This document shows, piece by piece, positions 18,508 to 27,606 of a stretch of DNA of 64,000 nt (positions are counted from its first letter, which is position 1; every line of letters begins with the position of its first letter). The stretch spans positions 744,001 to 808,000 of the forward strand of contig NZ_PIOB01000001.1 in the NCBI RefSeq assembly GCF_002909255.1, written 5' to 3'. The notes under the pieces were generated by a model. That model was not told the DNA's origin. It saw only the letters and a list, made by a program, of their open reading frames with translations, and made no database searches. The translations under genes and the position numbers were made by a program. This DNA is from Arenibacter hampyeongensis. Its GTDB lineage: Bacteria; Bacteroidota; Bacteroidia; Flavobacteriales; Flavobacteriaceae.

Positions 18508-19269
18508 ATGAAAATTGTTTCTTATAATGTAAACGGAATTAGGGCGGCAGTGAGCAAAGGTTTTTTGGATTGGCTGAAAAGCGTAGACCCGGATGTAGTC
18601 TGTTTGCAGGAGATAAAGGCCAATCAAGATCAATTGGATCTTTCAATTTTTGAGGCTTTGGGATACCACTACCACTACTGGTACAGTGCTCAAAAGAAGG
18701 GTTACAGTGGTGTGGCCATACTGGCCAAAACAGAACCCGACCATGTGGAATTTGGTACCGGAATAGAATATATGGATTTTGAGGGGCGAAATATTAGAGC
18801 CGATTTTAACGGAGTCTCGGTTATGAGCCTTTACTTGCCATCGGGTACCAATATTGCCAGATTGGATCATAAACTACAATATATGGCCGATTTCCACGAG
18901 TATGTGGATAAGTTGAAAAAGGAAAAACCGAACCTTGTAATTTGCGGGGATTACAATATATGTCATGAAGCAATAGATATTCATGACCCCGTTAGAAATA
19001 AAAATGTTTCTGGGTTTTTACCTGTGGAAAGGGAGTGGATAGGCAATTTTATGGACAGTGGGTTTATAGATAGTTTCCGTCATTTTAATAAAGATCCCGA
19101 TAATTACACATGGTGGAGCTATAGGGCCAATTCCCGGGCCAACAATAAGGGCTGGCGACTGGATTACGGACTGGTGAGTAGACCATTATTGAGTAGATTA
19201 AAACGGTCCGTTATTTTATCCAAGGCCGTGCATAGTGATCATTGTCCAATTTTGGTAGAATTGGAGTAG
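18508..19269 (+). CDS. xth: Exodeoxyribonuclease III (AP endonuclease, ExoA/Xth family)
   Basis: A cytosolic DNA-repair enzyme that cleaves 5' of abasic sites and degrades 3' ends. 253 residues, the usual size. EEP-fold catalytic motifs are complete: N9 in YNVNGIRAA, E35 in CLQEIKA, GDYNICH in the middle with its Asp and Asn, WWSYRANSRANNKGWRLDYG near the end, and D244-H245 in SDHCPILVELE. Unlike the secreted EEP protein at 4371 it has no signal peptide. It is divergent from the TonB receptor upstream, with 224 bases between. No operon partner. Identification firm. Confidence 0.96.
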   Translation: MKIVSYNVNGIRAAVSKGFLDWLKSVDPDVVCLQEIKANQDQLDLSIFEALGYHYHYWYSAQKKGYSGVAILAKTEPDHVEFGTGIEYMDFEGRNIRADFNGVSVMSLYLPSGTNIARLDHKLQYMADFHEYVDKLKKEKPNLVICGDYNICHEAIDIHDPVRNKNVSGFLPVEREWIGNFMDSGFIDSFRHFNKDPDNYTWWSYRANSRANNKGWRLDYGLVSRPLLSRLKRSVILSKAVHSDHCPILVELE

Positions 19270-19452
19270 CGTCATTGACAAGTATTGGAATTTGGTTCAA
19301 ATAATTTGGGGGAGCTTTTTGCTGACCTAATTAACCATTAGCGTATTGGGTAAATTGTGGAATTCAGTTAAATTGTAGCAACATAATAATTCACTTTTTT
19401 TTTGGTAATTGCATTCAATAATTCAGTTTTAGTTTGAGTAATGGAATTGGCT

Positions 19453-21009
19453 ATGAAAGTAGAAGGAGTTTATAAAATAATATATACCCTAGGGCTGGCA
19501 TTTCTATGTTACGCAATTTTTCTTCAAGGGAAGGATGCATTACCTGCCATTAAACAAAAACCCGCATTGGACAATTCAGGTAAGGAATTGGCTGAGCGGT
19601 ATTGCCAAATGTGCCATTTGTTTCCGGATCCGAGCTTATTGGACAAGAATACTTGGAGACAGAGTGTTTTGCCCAATATGGGCATGCGCATGGGAATAAA
19701 GACAAAAGGTCTTGATCCGTTTGAAGATCTGGATTCCGAGGATGAAAGAATTGTACGGAATCTAAATATTTACCCTGAGCAACCGTTGATTTCAGAAGCG
19801 GATTGGTCCAAAATCGTCGATTTTTATGTGTCAAATGCTCCTAATAACTTGGAGATGCAGCCAAAAACCGTTGCTCTTGCGAAAGGGATTATGCCTTTTA
19901 AGGCCCAGTTTATCACTATAGGGGAAAGTAAATTACCGAAAGTATCAATGTTGGGCTATAACAAGATTACTTCTGAGCTATATATTGGGGATAACGATAA
20001 TCTTTACACATTAAAAAATACTGGTGAAATTGGAAATAGTTGGAAATTGAACAGTCCGGCAGCCCATATTGAGTTTGAAGGGAATTCCGATCCATTGTTG
20101 CTGACTCTGGGAAAATTTAGGCCATCCGATCAAGAATTGGGAAGGCTTTCCAATTTAAAAATAAAGGAGAATAACCTAAGTTCCGGAGTAGATATCTCGA
20201 AACTGCGAAGGCCGGTGTATTTTGCTTCGGGAGATTTAAATGGGGATAAAAGAAGGGATGTAGTGGTATGTAGTTTTGGAAATTATGGGGGAAAATTGTC
20301 ATGGTTTGATGGTTTTGAGACTTCCAAAGAGCATGTCTTGAGTAATTTGCCAGGAGCCAGAATGGTAGCGATTTCAGACCTTAATGGTGATCAAAGACCG
20401 GACATTGTAGCTTTAATGGCCCAGGCTTATGAGCAAATTTCAATTTATTACAATAGGGGGCAAGGAGACTTTGAAGAAGATAAAGTACTGGAATTTTCCC
20501 CGGTCCATGGGGTGAGTTATTTTGAATTGGCAGATTTTAATAATGATGGATTTCAAGATATTTTATTGACCAATGGTGATAATTGGGATTATTCCAACGT
20601 GGATAAACCTTATCAGGGATTAAGAATATATTTGAATGATGGGCAGAATCAATTTAAGGAGACTTTTTTTTATCCAATGTACGGGTGTAGTAAGGCCATG
20701 GCCAGGGATTTTGACAATGATGGGGATTTGGATATTGTAGCCGCTTCATTCTATGCGGATCTTGAAAATCCTGGGGAAAGCTTTGTATATTTATTAAACA
20801 ATGGAAATTTAAAGTTTACCGCTTCATTTCATCCAGACGCATTATACGGTAAATGGTTAACTATGGAAGTGGCAGATTTTAATGGAGATAATAGACCAGA
20901 TGTTATGCTGGGTTCCTTTATTTTTAATTTTAATGAAATGGCCAAGGTAGTGGCTACCACTGGCATATCTACTTTCCCACAAGTATTGTTGTTGACTCAA
21001 ATGGAATAA
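19453..21009 (+). CDS. Exported FG-GAP/VCBS-repeat protein with one c-type haem motif (copy 1)
   Basis: About 518 residues. I prefer the ATG at 19453 over 19441 because it aligns with the start of the adjacent paralogue. An N-terminal hydrophobic segment (LGLAFLCYAIFL) is a signal peptide or anchor. A single haem c site CQMCH follows GKELAERY, about 50 residues in, and methionines in NMGMRMG could supply the sixth ligand. Residues from about 250 carry FG-GAP-type repeats with calcium-loop motifs (DLNGDKRRDVVV, DLNGDQRPDIVA, DFNNDGFQDILL, DFDNDGDLDIVA, DFNGDNRPDVML), forming a partial beta-propeller. Probably a periplasmic or surface electron-transfer or binding protein; function unknown. Copy 2 follows after 48 bases. 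Confidence 0.85.
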   Translation: MKVEGVYKIIYTLGLAFLCYAIFLQGKDALPAIKQKPALDNSGKELAERYCQMCHLFPDPSLLDKNTWRQSVLPNMGMRMGIKTKGLDPFEDLDSEDERIVRNLNIYPEQPLISEADWSKIVDFYVSNAPNNLEMQPKTVALAKGIMPFKAQFITIGESKLPKVSMLGYNKITSELYIGDNDNLYTLKNTGEIGNSWKLNSPAAHIEFEGNSDPLLLTLGKFRPSDQELGRLSNLKIKENNLSSGVDISKLRRPVYFASGDLNGDKRRDVVVCSFGNYGGKLSWFDGFETSKEHVLSNLPGARMVAISDLNGDQRPDIVALMAQAYEQISIYYNRGQGDFEEDKVLEFSPVHGVSYFELADFNNDGFQDILLTNGDNWDYSNVDKPYQGLRIYLNDGQNQFKETFFYPMYGCSKAMARDFDNDGDLDIVAASFYADLENPGESFVYLLNNGNLKFTASFHPDALYGKWLTMEVADFNGDNRPDVMLGSFIFNFNEMAKVVATTGISTFPQVLLLTQME

Positions 21010-21057
21010 GGTTAAGAGCCTAGGAATATTTATTTATATGAAGTAATAATATAGGGA

Positions 21058-22620
21058 ATGAAAATAATAAGTATTTCGCGATTGATTTTTATTCTGGGTT
21101 TATCATTTCTTTGTTGTGCCATTTTTTTTCAAGGGACGAATATTTTTCCCCCTATTAAACAAAAAACCAAACAGCAGTATACGGGAAAGGAATTGGCGGA
21201 GCGGTATTGTCAAATGTGCCATGTGTTTCCAGAACCAAGTTTATTGGATAAAGAAACCTGGGTTAATAGTGTTCTTCCCGATATGGGCATGCGTTTAGGA
21301 ATCAGAAATAACGATAAAGATCCATATAATGGAATGGATCCCACTACTGCGAATGTCGCAAGATATTTGAACATCTATCCCGATTCGGCCTTAGTTTCAT
21401 TGGACGAATGGCAAAAGATAGTTAGTTATTATCAAATGTACGCGCCCCAAAAGTTACCCAAACAGATAAGGACCTTCCAAAAAGAAAAAGCAGATTTTCC
21501 CTTCGAGGCAAAATATATGAATATTGGCGATAATTCTTTGCCACAAATAACGCTTTTAAAATTTGACCCAAAGGCTTCTGAGCTGTATGTTGGGGATTAT
21601 TTGGATTTATATGTTATTAACAGTAAGGGTGAAATTAGAAAAAGTTGGAAACTGACTAGTCCAGGTAGTCATATTGAATTTGGTGAAGATACATTACCAT
21701 TAGTAATGACGCTTGGCAAATTGGGACCCAGCGATCAGCGATCAGGTACCTTGTTCAGATTAGGAGAAGGGCGCAACAATAAAGATGAGGTGGCCTTTTC
21801 CAATCTTGGCAGACCAGTTAATTTTGCGACAGCAGATTTAAATATGGATGATACGAAGGATATCCTGATCTGCAGTTTTGGTAATTACGGAGGTAAATTA
21901 TCTTGGTATGAGGATTTGAATCAATCAAAGGAACATATTTTGAAAAATTTGCCTGGTGCTACTAAGGTTGAAATTAGGGATCTTAATGGGGACAATAAGC
22001 CAGATATAGTGGCTTTAATGGCGCAAGCCTATGAGCAGATAATAATATTTTACAATAAGGGAAATGGCGTGTTTGAAGAAATGCCTGTAATGCAATTTAA
22101 TCCTGTTCATGGTTCCAATTATTTTGAGATGGTGGACTTTAATCAGGATGGATTTGAAGATTTACTAGTGACCAATGGGGACAATCGGGATAATTCCCCA
22201 ATAGATAAGCCTTATCATGGTGTACGGGTTTATTTGAACGATACTAAAAATAATTTTATAGAGAGCTACTTCTACCCAATGTATGAGTGTAGCAAGGCCA
22301 TGGCCAGGGATTTTGACAATGATGGGGATTTGGATATTGTGGCCATATCTTTTTATAATGGCTATAATGATTTGAAGGATCCAAAGGAAAGCTTTGTATT
22401 TCTTTCCAATAACGGAGGTTTAAATTTTACTCCTTCATTCATTCCAGAGAAGATTCATGGTAAGTGGTTGACCATGGAGGTTGGTGATTTTAATCAGGAC
22501 AGTCTTTTGGATGTAGTATTGGGTACATGCGTTTTTAACTTTGCCGAATTAGGGAATATTATGGCTGCTACCGGAATATACTCATTTCCTCAACTTATGT
22601 TCCTTACACAAACTAAATGA
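21058..22620 (+). CDS. Exported FG-GAP/VCBS-repeat protein with one c-type haem motif (copy 2)
   Basis: A 520-residue tandem paralogue of the gene at 19453, sharing the layout throughout: a signal segment (FILGLSFLCCAIFF), haem site CQMCH at residues 51-55 after GKELAERY, MGMRLG just after it, then a beta-rich half and FG-GAP repeats (DLNMDDTKDILI, DLNGDNKPDIVA, DFNQDGFEDLLV, DFDNDGDLDIVA). Within the repeats one block of about 50 bases (22293-22345) is almost identical in DNA to 20688-20740, while other parts differ more, which suggests a fairly old duplication with selection or gene conversion on the calcium-loop region. The short 48-base spacer suggests one transcript. No recognised partner enzyme. 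Function not known. Confidence 0.85.
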   Translation: MKIISISRLIFILGLSFLCCAIFFQGTNIFPPIKQKTKQQYTGKELAERYCQMCHVFPEPSLLDKETWVNSVLPDMGMRLGIRNNDKDPYNGMDPTTANVARYLNIYPDSALVSLDEWQKIVSYYQMYAPQKLPKQIRTFQKEKADFPFEAKYMNIGDNSLPQITLLKFDPKASELYVGDYLDLYVINSKGEIRKSWKLTSPGSHIEFGEDTLPLVMTLGKLGPSDQRSGTLFRLGEGRNNKDEVAFSNLGRPVNFATADLNMDDTKDILICSFGNYGGKLSWYEDLNQSKEHILKNLPGATKVEIRDLNGDNKPDIVALMAQAYEQIIIFYNKGNGVFEEMPVMQFNPVHGSNYFEMVDFNQDGFEDLLVTNGDNRDNSPIDKPYHGVRVYLNDTKNNFIESYFYPMYECSKAMARDFDNDGDLDIVAISFYNGYNDLKDPKESFVFLSNNGGLNFTPSFIPEKIHGKWLTMEVGDFNQDSLLDVVLGTCVFNFAELGNIMAATGIYSFPQLMFLTQTK

Positions 22621-22718
22621 GAGGATAATTTTTTGTTTCCAATTTTTAAAATTAAGCTAAAACTTAGTGGGTGTTTTTATTTGTATTGTTAATCCTTTTT
22701 TTTAGAACCCAAGAGTTA

Positions 22719-22726
22719 TATTTTTG
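22719..22726 (+). promoter_or_regulatory. -7 promoter element (TATTTTTG) of aldo/keto reductase gene
   Basis: A perfect TAnnTTTG ending 19 bases before the ATG at 22746. This would give a leader of about ten bases. Confidence 0.5.
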
Positions 22727-22745
22727 ACAAACTTTAATTAAATAA

Positions 22746-23786
22746 ATGAAGTACACCAATCTCCCCCATACCGATATTGAAGTTAGTAAAATATGCCTTG
22801 GCACCATGACCTGGGGAAGGCAAAATAGGGAGGAGGAAGGTCACGAACAAATGGATTATGCCCTTGAACAGGGGATTAATTTTTTTGATACTGCAGAATT
22901 ATATCCCATTCCGGCGACCAAGGAGCGCTATGCGGATACCGAGAGAATTATCGGAAATTGGTTTAAAAAGAAAAGAAATCGCGATAAGGTGATTTTGGCA
23001 TCCAAAATCGCCGGAAAGTCAGAAATGACGAAGTTTATTAGAAGTACGGGAATAAACCGGGAAACTATAAGATCGGCTGTTGAGGGAAGCCTCACTCGTT
23101 TACAGACAGACTACCTTGACTTATATCAGTTACACTGGCCCGACCGTGCAACCAATTATTTTGGAAAGAGAGGATATAAGCATAGTATTTCGGATTATTG
23201 GGAGGACAATATACATCAGATATTGGAAACATTAAGAGACCTTGTCCGAGAGGGGAAAATTAGACATGTGGGCATATCCAATGAAACTCCCTGGGGAGCC
23301 ATGAGGTACTTGGAGGAAAGCAAGGTGCATACTAGTTTGCCTAGAATGATTACCATACAGAATCCGTTTAGCCTTTTAAACCGACTTTTTGAAGTTGGAT
23401 TGGCTGAAATATCACATCGGGAGAAATTAGGGTTATTGGCTTATTCGCCTTTGGGTTTTGGTACTTTGAGCGGCAAATATTTGGGAGGTAGGAAACCAGA
23501 GAATACCAGGGTTACCCTTTTTCCAAATTACAATAGATACAGTAGTGATACGGCCGTTATGGCAACCCAAAAATATTTTGAATTGGCCCAGGCAAATGAT
23601 TTGTCATTGGCGCAAATGGCGCTTGCCTATGTAAATTCGCGACCATTTCTAACATCCACTATAATTGGCGCTACCAATATGAATCAGTTAAAGGAAAATA
23701 TTGGGAGTATTGATGTGGAATTGAGCGAAGAGCTGCTTAAAGGTATTGAGGCGATACATAATGAATTTCCAAATCCAGCTCCATAG
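22746..23786 (+). CDS. Aldo/keto reductase (Tas-like)
   Basis: A cytosolic NADPH-dependent oxidoreductase with a TIM-barrel fold, 346 residues. The catalytic tetrad is present: D48 and Y53 in FFDTAELYP, K87 in ILASKIAG, and H130 in YQLHWPD. The early LGTMTWGRQN segment, the long insertion around residues 130-160 (WPDRATNYFGKRGYKHS) and the overall length match the Tas/YajO-like subgroup of AKRs, whose physiological substrates are poorly known. The C-terminal cofactor segment STIIGATNMNQLKENI is intact. A -7 promoter element lies just upstream. A 35-codon membrane micro-ORF starts four bases after its stop codon and may be co-translated. Confidence 0.93.
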   Translation: MKYTNLPHTDIEVSKICLGTMTWGRQNREEEGHEQMDYALEQGINFFDTAELYPIPATKERYADTERIIGNWFKKKRNRDKVILASKIAGKSEMTKFIRSTGINRETIRSAVEGSLTRLQTDYLDLYQLHWPDRATNYFGKRGYKHSISDYWEDNIHQILETLRDLVREGKIRHVGISNETPWGAMRYLEESKVHTSLPRMITIQNPFSLLNRLFEVGLAEISHREKLGLLAYSPLGFGTLSGKYLGGRKPENTRVTLFPNYNRYSSDTAVMATQKYFELAQANDLSLAQMALAYVNSRPFLTSTIIGATNMNQLKENIGSIDVELSEELLKGIEAIHNEFPNPAP

Positions 23787-23790
23787 CAGT

Positions 23791-23898
23791 ATGATAGCAA
23801 TCAATTTTTTAAAAGTAGGTTTCTGGCAATTGGGCTTAATTGTTATTGTTGTTGTATTAATGCTGGTTTTGGCGAGAATTTTTAATTCAAAGAATTAG
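23791..23898 (+). CDS. Predicted 35-residue single-pass membrane peptide
   Basis: A short frame (MIAINFLKVGFWQLGLIVIV then a hydrophobic run and ARIFNSKN) that starts four bases after the aldo/keto reductase stop codon and ends before the convergent radA gene. Residues about 9-28 form one strongly hydrophobic helix, with a positively charged end (R29, K34), as in real small membrane proteins. There is no visible Shine-Dalgarno, which is normal here. I know no family for it. A hydrophobic run of this length in AT-rich DNA can arise by chance, so it stays tentative. Confidence 0.45.
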   Translation: MIAINFLKVGFWQLGLIVIVVVLMLVLARIFNSKN

Positions 23899-23905
23899 AA
23901 CGGGT

Positions 23906-25267
23906 TCAAGAGAAAAGGCTATTGGCAACATCCTCGATCCTTGCAGCCAATTGAATTCGGATTTGGGTATTTTTTAAGGTAATCTTGTTGTTTTTGGAAA
24001 CATAGATAGTGCTGAAGCCTAATTTTTCTGCTTCCAAAATGCGCTGATCTATTCTTTGTACCGGCCTTATTTCCCCTGCAAGACCTACTTCGGCCGCAAA
24101 ACATACCCCTTTTTCTATGGCAATGTCCTCGTTACTGGAGAGTATGGCGGCAATTACCGCCAGATCAATGGCGGGGTCATCTACCGATATACCACCTGTG
24201 ATATTGAGAAATACATCTTTTGCTGCCAATTTAAATCCTGCTCTTTTTTCCAGGACCGCCAGTAGCATATTTAAGCGCTTGGCATTATAACCGGTTGTGG
24301 AACGTTGGGGCGTACCATAAACCGCCGTGCTTACCAAGGCCTGTATTTCGATCATTAGTGGGCGCATACCCTCTACAGTAGACGCTATGGCCGTACCGCT
24401 TAATCCTTCGTCGTTTTTGGAAATCAAAATTTCGGACGGATTGTTTACCTCTCGCAACCCACTGCCCTGCATTTCATAAATTCCCAATTCTGAAGTAGAA
24501 CCAAACCTATTTTTAAGGGATCTTAGGATGCGGTACACATAATTTCTATCGCCTTCAAATTGCAAAACGGTATCTACCATATGCTCCAAAATTTTTGGAC
24601 CGGCAATAGTGCCATCTTTTGTAATATGGCCAATAAGGATGACCGGAGTATTGGTTTCCTTTGCAAATTTTATGAGCTCGGCAGTGCATTCCCTAATTTG
24701 GGAAATACTACCTGCAGAAGACTCAATATAATCGGTATGAAGTGTTTGTATGGAATCTATAACTACGATATCGGGCTCAGTGGCCTCGATCTGGCGAAAA
24801 ATATTTTGTGTTTTAGTCTCCGTCAGGATAAAACATGTTTCACTTTCGGGATGGATGCGATCAGCCCTCATCTTAATTTGTTTTTGACTTTCCTCACCTG
24901 AAACGTAAAGGGTTTTATACGGAAGTTTAAGTGCTATTTGCAACATTAAGGTGCTTTTTCCCACGCCGGGCTCTCCGCCCAAAAGAGTTAATGAGCCAGG
25001 CACCAAACCTCCGCCAAGAACTCTATTAAACTCTAGATCTAAGGTGTCCAGTCTTATTTCCTTGTCGGTACTAATTTCGTTGACCCTTAGTGGTTTTACA
25101 ACTTTCTTGGAGGGTTGGGAAGAGATTTTCCAAGATACTTTTTCCTCTTTCTGAATAACTTCCTCCACTATGGTATTCCATTCCTTGCAGGATCCACATT
25201 GCCCTACCCACTTGGCATATTGGGTTCCACAGTTCTGACAAAAAAATGCCGTTTTCGTTTTGGCCAT
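23906..25267 (-). CDS. radA: DNA repair protein RadA/Sms
   Basis: A cytosolic RecA-like ATPase that drives branch migration in recombination repair. 453 residues, the normal length. The N-terminal zinc finger has C10, C13, C24 and C27. Walker A is GEPGVGKS at residues 98-105, Walker B is IVVIDSIQT near 166-174, and the RadA-specific KNRFG motif is at 252-256. The C-terminal Lon-protease-like domain (GGISVDDPAIDLAVIAAILSS) is complete. The gene is on the minus strand after a 203-base gap from the esterase-like gene, so it may have its own promoter (a minus-strand TAAATTTG at 25431-25438). Confidence 0.97.
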   Translation of the reverse strand: MAKTKTAFFCQNCGTQYAKWVGQCGSCKEWNTIVEEVIQKEEKVSWKISSQPSKKVVKPLRVNEISTDKEIRLDTLDLEFNRVLGGGLVPGSLTLLGGEPGVGKSTLMLQIALKLPYKTLYVSGEESQKQIKMRADRIHPESETCFILTETKTQNIFRQIEATEPDIVVIDSIQTLHTDYIESSAGSISQIRECTAELIKFAKETNTPVILIGHITKDGTIAGPKILEHMVDTVLQFEGDRNYVYRILRSLKNRFGSTSELGIYEMQGSGLREVNNPSEILISKNDEGLSGTAIASTVEGMRPLMIEIQALVSTAVYGTPQRSTTGYNAKRLNMLLAVLEKRAGFKLAAKDVFLNITGGISVDDPAIDLAVIAAILSSNEDIAIEKGVCFAAEVGLAGEIRPVQRIDQRILEAEKLGFSTIYVSKNNKITLKNTQIRIQLAARIEDVANSLFS

Positions 25268-25430
25268 TATTTACTTTAAGCTTTGCGCTAAGGTAGTAAG
25301 AAGTTTGAAAAGGAATGTGGGATTTGCAGACTTAGATTAAAATGATACCAATAACATTTTGCCTTTAACAATTGGGACACTTATTATTGGACCTCCAAGG
25401 ATTTTTAAACCTTATTCTTGACCAAATAAG

Positions 25431-25438
25431 CAAATTTA
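25431..25438 (-). promoter_or_regulatory. Candidate -7 promoter element for radA (TAAATTTG, minus strand)
   Basis: A perfect TAnnTTTG on the minus strand, about 160 bases before the radA ATG, in the gap that separates radA from the upstream gene. The gap holds no other recognisable feature. A chance match is possible. Confidence 0.35.
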
Positions 25439-25470
25439 GCCTTCTGTTGTTTTAAACCCTTAGCACCTTT

Positions 25471-26613
25471 TTAGTAACCAAAATCGGCCTTAAGGGCGTC
25501 AATTTTTTCCAAAGCCATCTCTTTGGTAAGGAAATCTATTTCTTCCATGCCAAAAGCTTTTTCAAAGGTCCTGAGTGCTTTTTTGGGTTCCCCCAATTGT
25601 TCGTAATACTCGCCTTCAAAATAGAAGCCCAACATGGTATTTGGATACTCTTTTTTACACAGATCTGACAATGGCTTCAAGGATTCAAAATCCTCTTTTT
25701 TTCTGGAAGCAGCGTAAATGGCCATAATGTCGTTTAGACTTGTTGTTTTTCTAAAACCAAATAAGTTTTCAATGGAAGATTGTTTGTCCGCCAAATAGTT
25801 AAATACAGGCCCTTCCGAAGTTAAAATCTTTTCTTTGTATTCCTTTGGACTAATGGGTTTGAACATGCCAAAGATGTTGTCAAAGGCTTTCCCGATTCCG
25901 TAGGTGGCTACTGAAATATGGTCCGCATTCTCGTATTTATCAAAGAAATAGTGCAAATTTTCAGTGTCCATGCCTTTTAAATTTTGATCTAGTACCAAAA
26001 CCCTATTGCTATTTTCACTTTTTTCCCCTTCCAAGATCAATTGATAGAATATTTTCTTCTTCATAACCGATAATCTGGAAGGCACTCTAGTTTCCATTTC
26101 TGGCGCCATGGTGGGTGAAATGCTAACATAGGCATTGAACAAGGATTCGTCCTTAAAAAGGTAAAAATTCCCAAAATTAGCGGTTATATCATACCCTACG
26201 AACATTTTAAAAGGAGCGGTGCTGAATTTTGTATCCAAATAAGGAAGGAGTTCCATACCCAAAAATTCGAAAAACAATTTACCTTTTTCTGAAGGTAGTC
26301 CGTTATCTGGCTCAAAGCCACAATCTTGATTTCTTAAATTATTTTTGGATTGATGTACGCCTACTATTATAGCTTCCGGCATACCATGAAAATTACTGTA
26401 AAATTTTGCATTCGCTACCACTTGATCAAATAGATATTCCGCATCCAGAACTAAAATAACCGGATATTTTTTATCTGCTGTGTAGCTTTCTGGGAAGTAG
26501 TATTGCACATCCCGACGTTCCTGTAATTTGAAGGATTCGAATATTTCCTGTGTTACTTGGGCGTTGCTGCCAAAGTACACAAACAAGGCCAATAAGGTAA
26601 AAAAACGTTGCAT
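25471..26613 (-). CDS. Exported esterase-like alpha/beta-hydrolase with C-terminal TPR, nucleophile apparently lost
   Basis: A 380-residue secreted protein. Residues 1-18 form a signal peptide (FGSNA before QVT). The central region has the layout of the enterochelin esterase/IroE-like (COG2819) hydrolases: YYFPESYTADKKYPVILVLDAEYLF is the first core part, then IIVGVHQSKNNLRNQD. The nucleophile elbow, normally GHSxGG, reads GYDITA at residues 140-145, so aspartate D142 stands where the serine is expected. The last 60 residues look like a tetratricopeptide unit (MLGFYFEGEYYEQLGEPKKA, LRTFEKAFGMEEID). It lies 25 bases after the flippase-like gene in a panC-panD cluster. It may be a non-catalytic binding protein; a different nucleophile cannot be excluded. 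Confidence 0.8.
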   Translation of the reverse strand: MQRFFTLLALFVYFGSNAQVTQEIFESFKLQERRDVQYYFPESYTADKKYPVILVLDAEYLFDQVVANAKFYSNFHGMPEAIIVGVHQSKNNLRNQDCGFEPDNGLPSEKGKLFFEFLGMELLPYLDTKFSTAPFKMFVGYDITANFGNFYLFKDESLFNAYVSISPTMAPEMETRVPSRLSVMKKKIFYQLILEGEKSENSNRVLVLDQNLKGMDTENLHYFFDKYENADHISVATYGIGKAFDNIFGMFKPISPKEYKEKILTSEGPVFNYLADKQSSIENLFGFRKTTSLNDIMAIYAASRKKEDFESLKPLSDLCKKEYPNTMLGFYFEGEYYEQLGEPKKALRTFEKAFGMEEIDFLTKEMALEKIDALKADFGY

Positions 26614-26638
26614 AGAACAGTATTTGGGAAATAGAAGA

Positions 26639-27604
26639 CTATTTGTTTCTGTTCCATAACGGTAAAATCAGAAAAGATATTGCGCCAAAAACCACTACCA
26701 TTAAAGTTTGTGAAATCCACATAATCCATCCAAAAGCATCTCCTGATACCTTGCTGATGCCAAAAATTGCCAAAGCACTGCTTACGGCGATGGGATAAAT
26801 TCCTATTCCCCCATTGGTTGCAGACATGGCGAAGGCTCCGGCAACAAAGGCAACCAGTAACTGACTAACACTAAGGTCTATAGTTTCCAAGACCGTATAT
26901 TTTATCACCCAGAACATTGCAATATAGGCTAGCCATATAAAGAGGGTATGAAAAACAAAACTCCATTTATTCTTCATTTTAAAGATACTTAGGATGCCAT
27001 CCAATAGACCTTTTAAAAATGTTTTCAGTTTGGTGGCCAATTTCGATTTCGATTTTTTCACCACATACATCATTAAGGCCATGCCTAGTATTGCGGATCC
27101 CAGAAGTACGGATAGCAGTATAAGATTAAACCCTTTTTGCTCCAGGAAACCCCAGATAATGTCAGTTTGTAAAAATAGGGCTATTCCAACTATGAGGAAT
27201 AGCATAACCAGGTCAATGACCCGCTCCGTAACTATGGTTCCAAACCCTTTTTCGAAAGGTACATGCTCGTAAGTGGCCAAGGCCGTTGCCCTTAGGATTT
27301 CACCGGACCTTGGTATTCCCAAGTTTGTAAAATAGGCCGTTAATATGATCAATATATTGTTGAACAATTTAGGTTTATAGCCCAGGGGTTCCAATAAATA
27401 GTTCCATCTTATAGCTCTTGAAAGGTGGGTAAGGATACCTAAAAAAACGGATATGCCGACCCAAAATAGATCAGCATTTTTTATGTAATGTATTATTTCC
27501 ACTCTATCCTCTTCAGAGGTAATGTAATAAGAATACCAAACTAAAAACACACCCAATAAGATAGGGAGAAATGTTTTTAAGGATTTCTTTAGGGAAGACT
27601 TCAA
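26639..27604 (-). CDS. Lysylphosphatidylglycerol synthase TM-region (UPF0104/YbhN-like) flippase-like protein
   Basis: A 321-residue inner-membrane protein with about eight hydrophobic helices spread over the whole length. It has the family landmarks SRAIRWNYLLEPLGYKPKLF near residues 63-82, GEILRATALATYEHVPFEKG near 101-120, and a late GGIGIYPIAVSSALAIFG. The soluble MprF synthase domain is absent, so it cannot make lysyl-lipid itself; stand-alone members are thought to move lipids or lipid-linked compounds. It starts two bases after the panD stop codon and is probably translated from the pan transcript. The association with pan genes appears frequent in Flavobacteria from memory, without a known reason. 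Confidence 0.88.
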   Translation of the reverse strand: MKSSLKKSLKTFLPILLGVFLVWYSYYITSEEDRVEIIHYIKNADLFWVGISVFLGILTHLSRAIRWNYLLEPLGYKPKLFNNILIILTAYFTNLGIPRSGEILRATALATYEHVPFEKGFGTIVTERVIDLVMLFLIVGIALFLQTDIIWGFLEQKGFNLILLSVLLGSAILGMALMMYVVKKSKSKLATKLKTFLKGLLDGILSIFKMKNKWSFVFHTLFIWLAYIAMFWVIKYTVLETIDLSVSQLLVAFVAGAFAMSATNGGIGIYPIAVSSALAIFGISKVSGDAFGWIMWISQTLMVVVFGAISFLILPLWNRNK

Positions 27605-27606
27605 AA

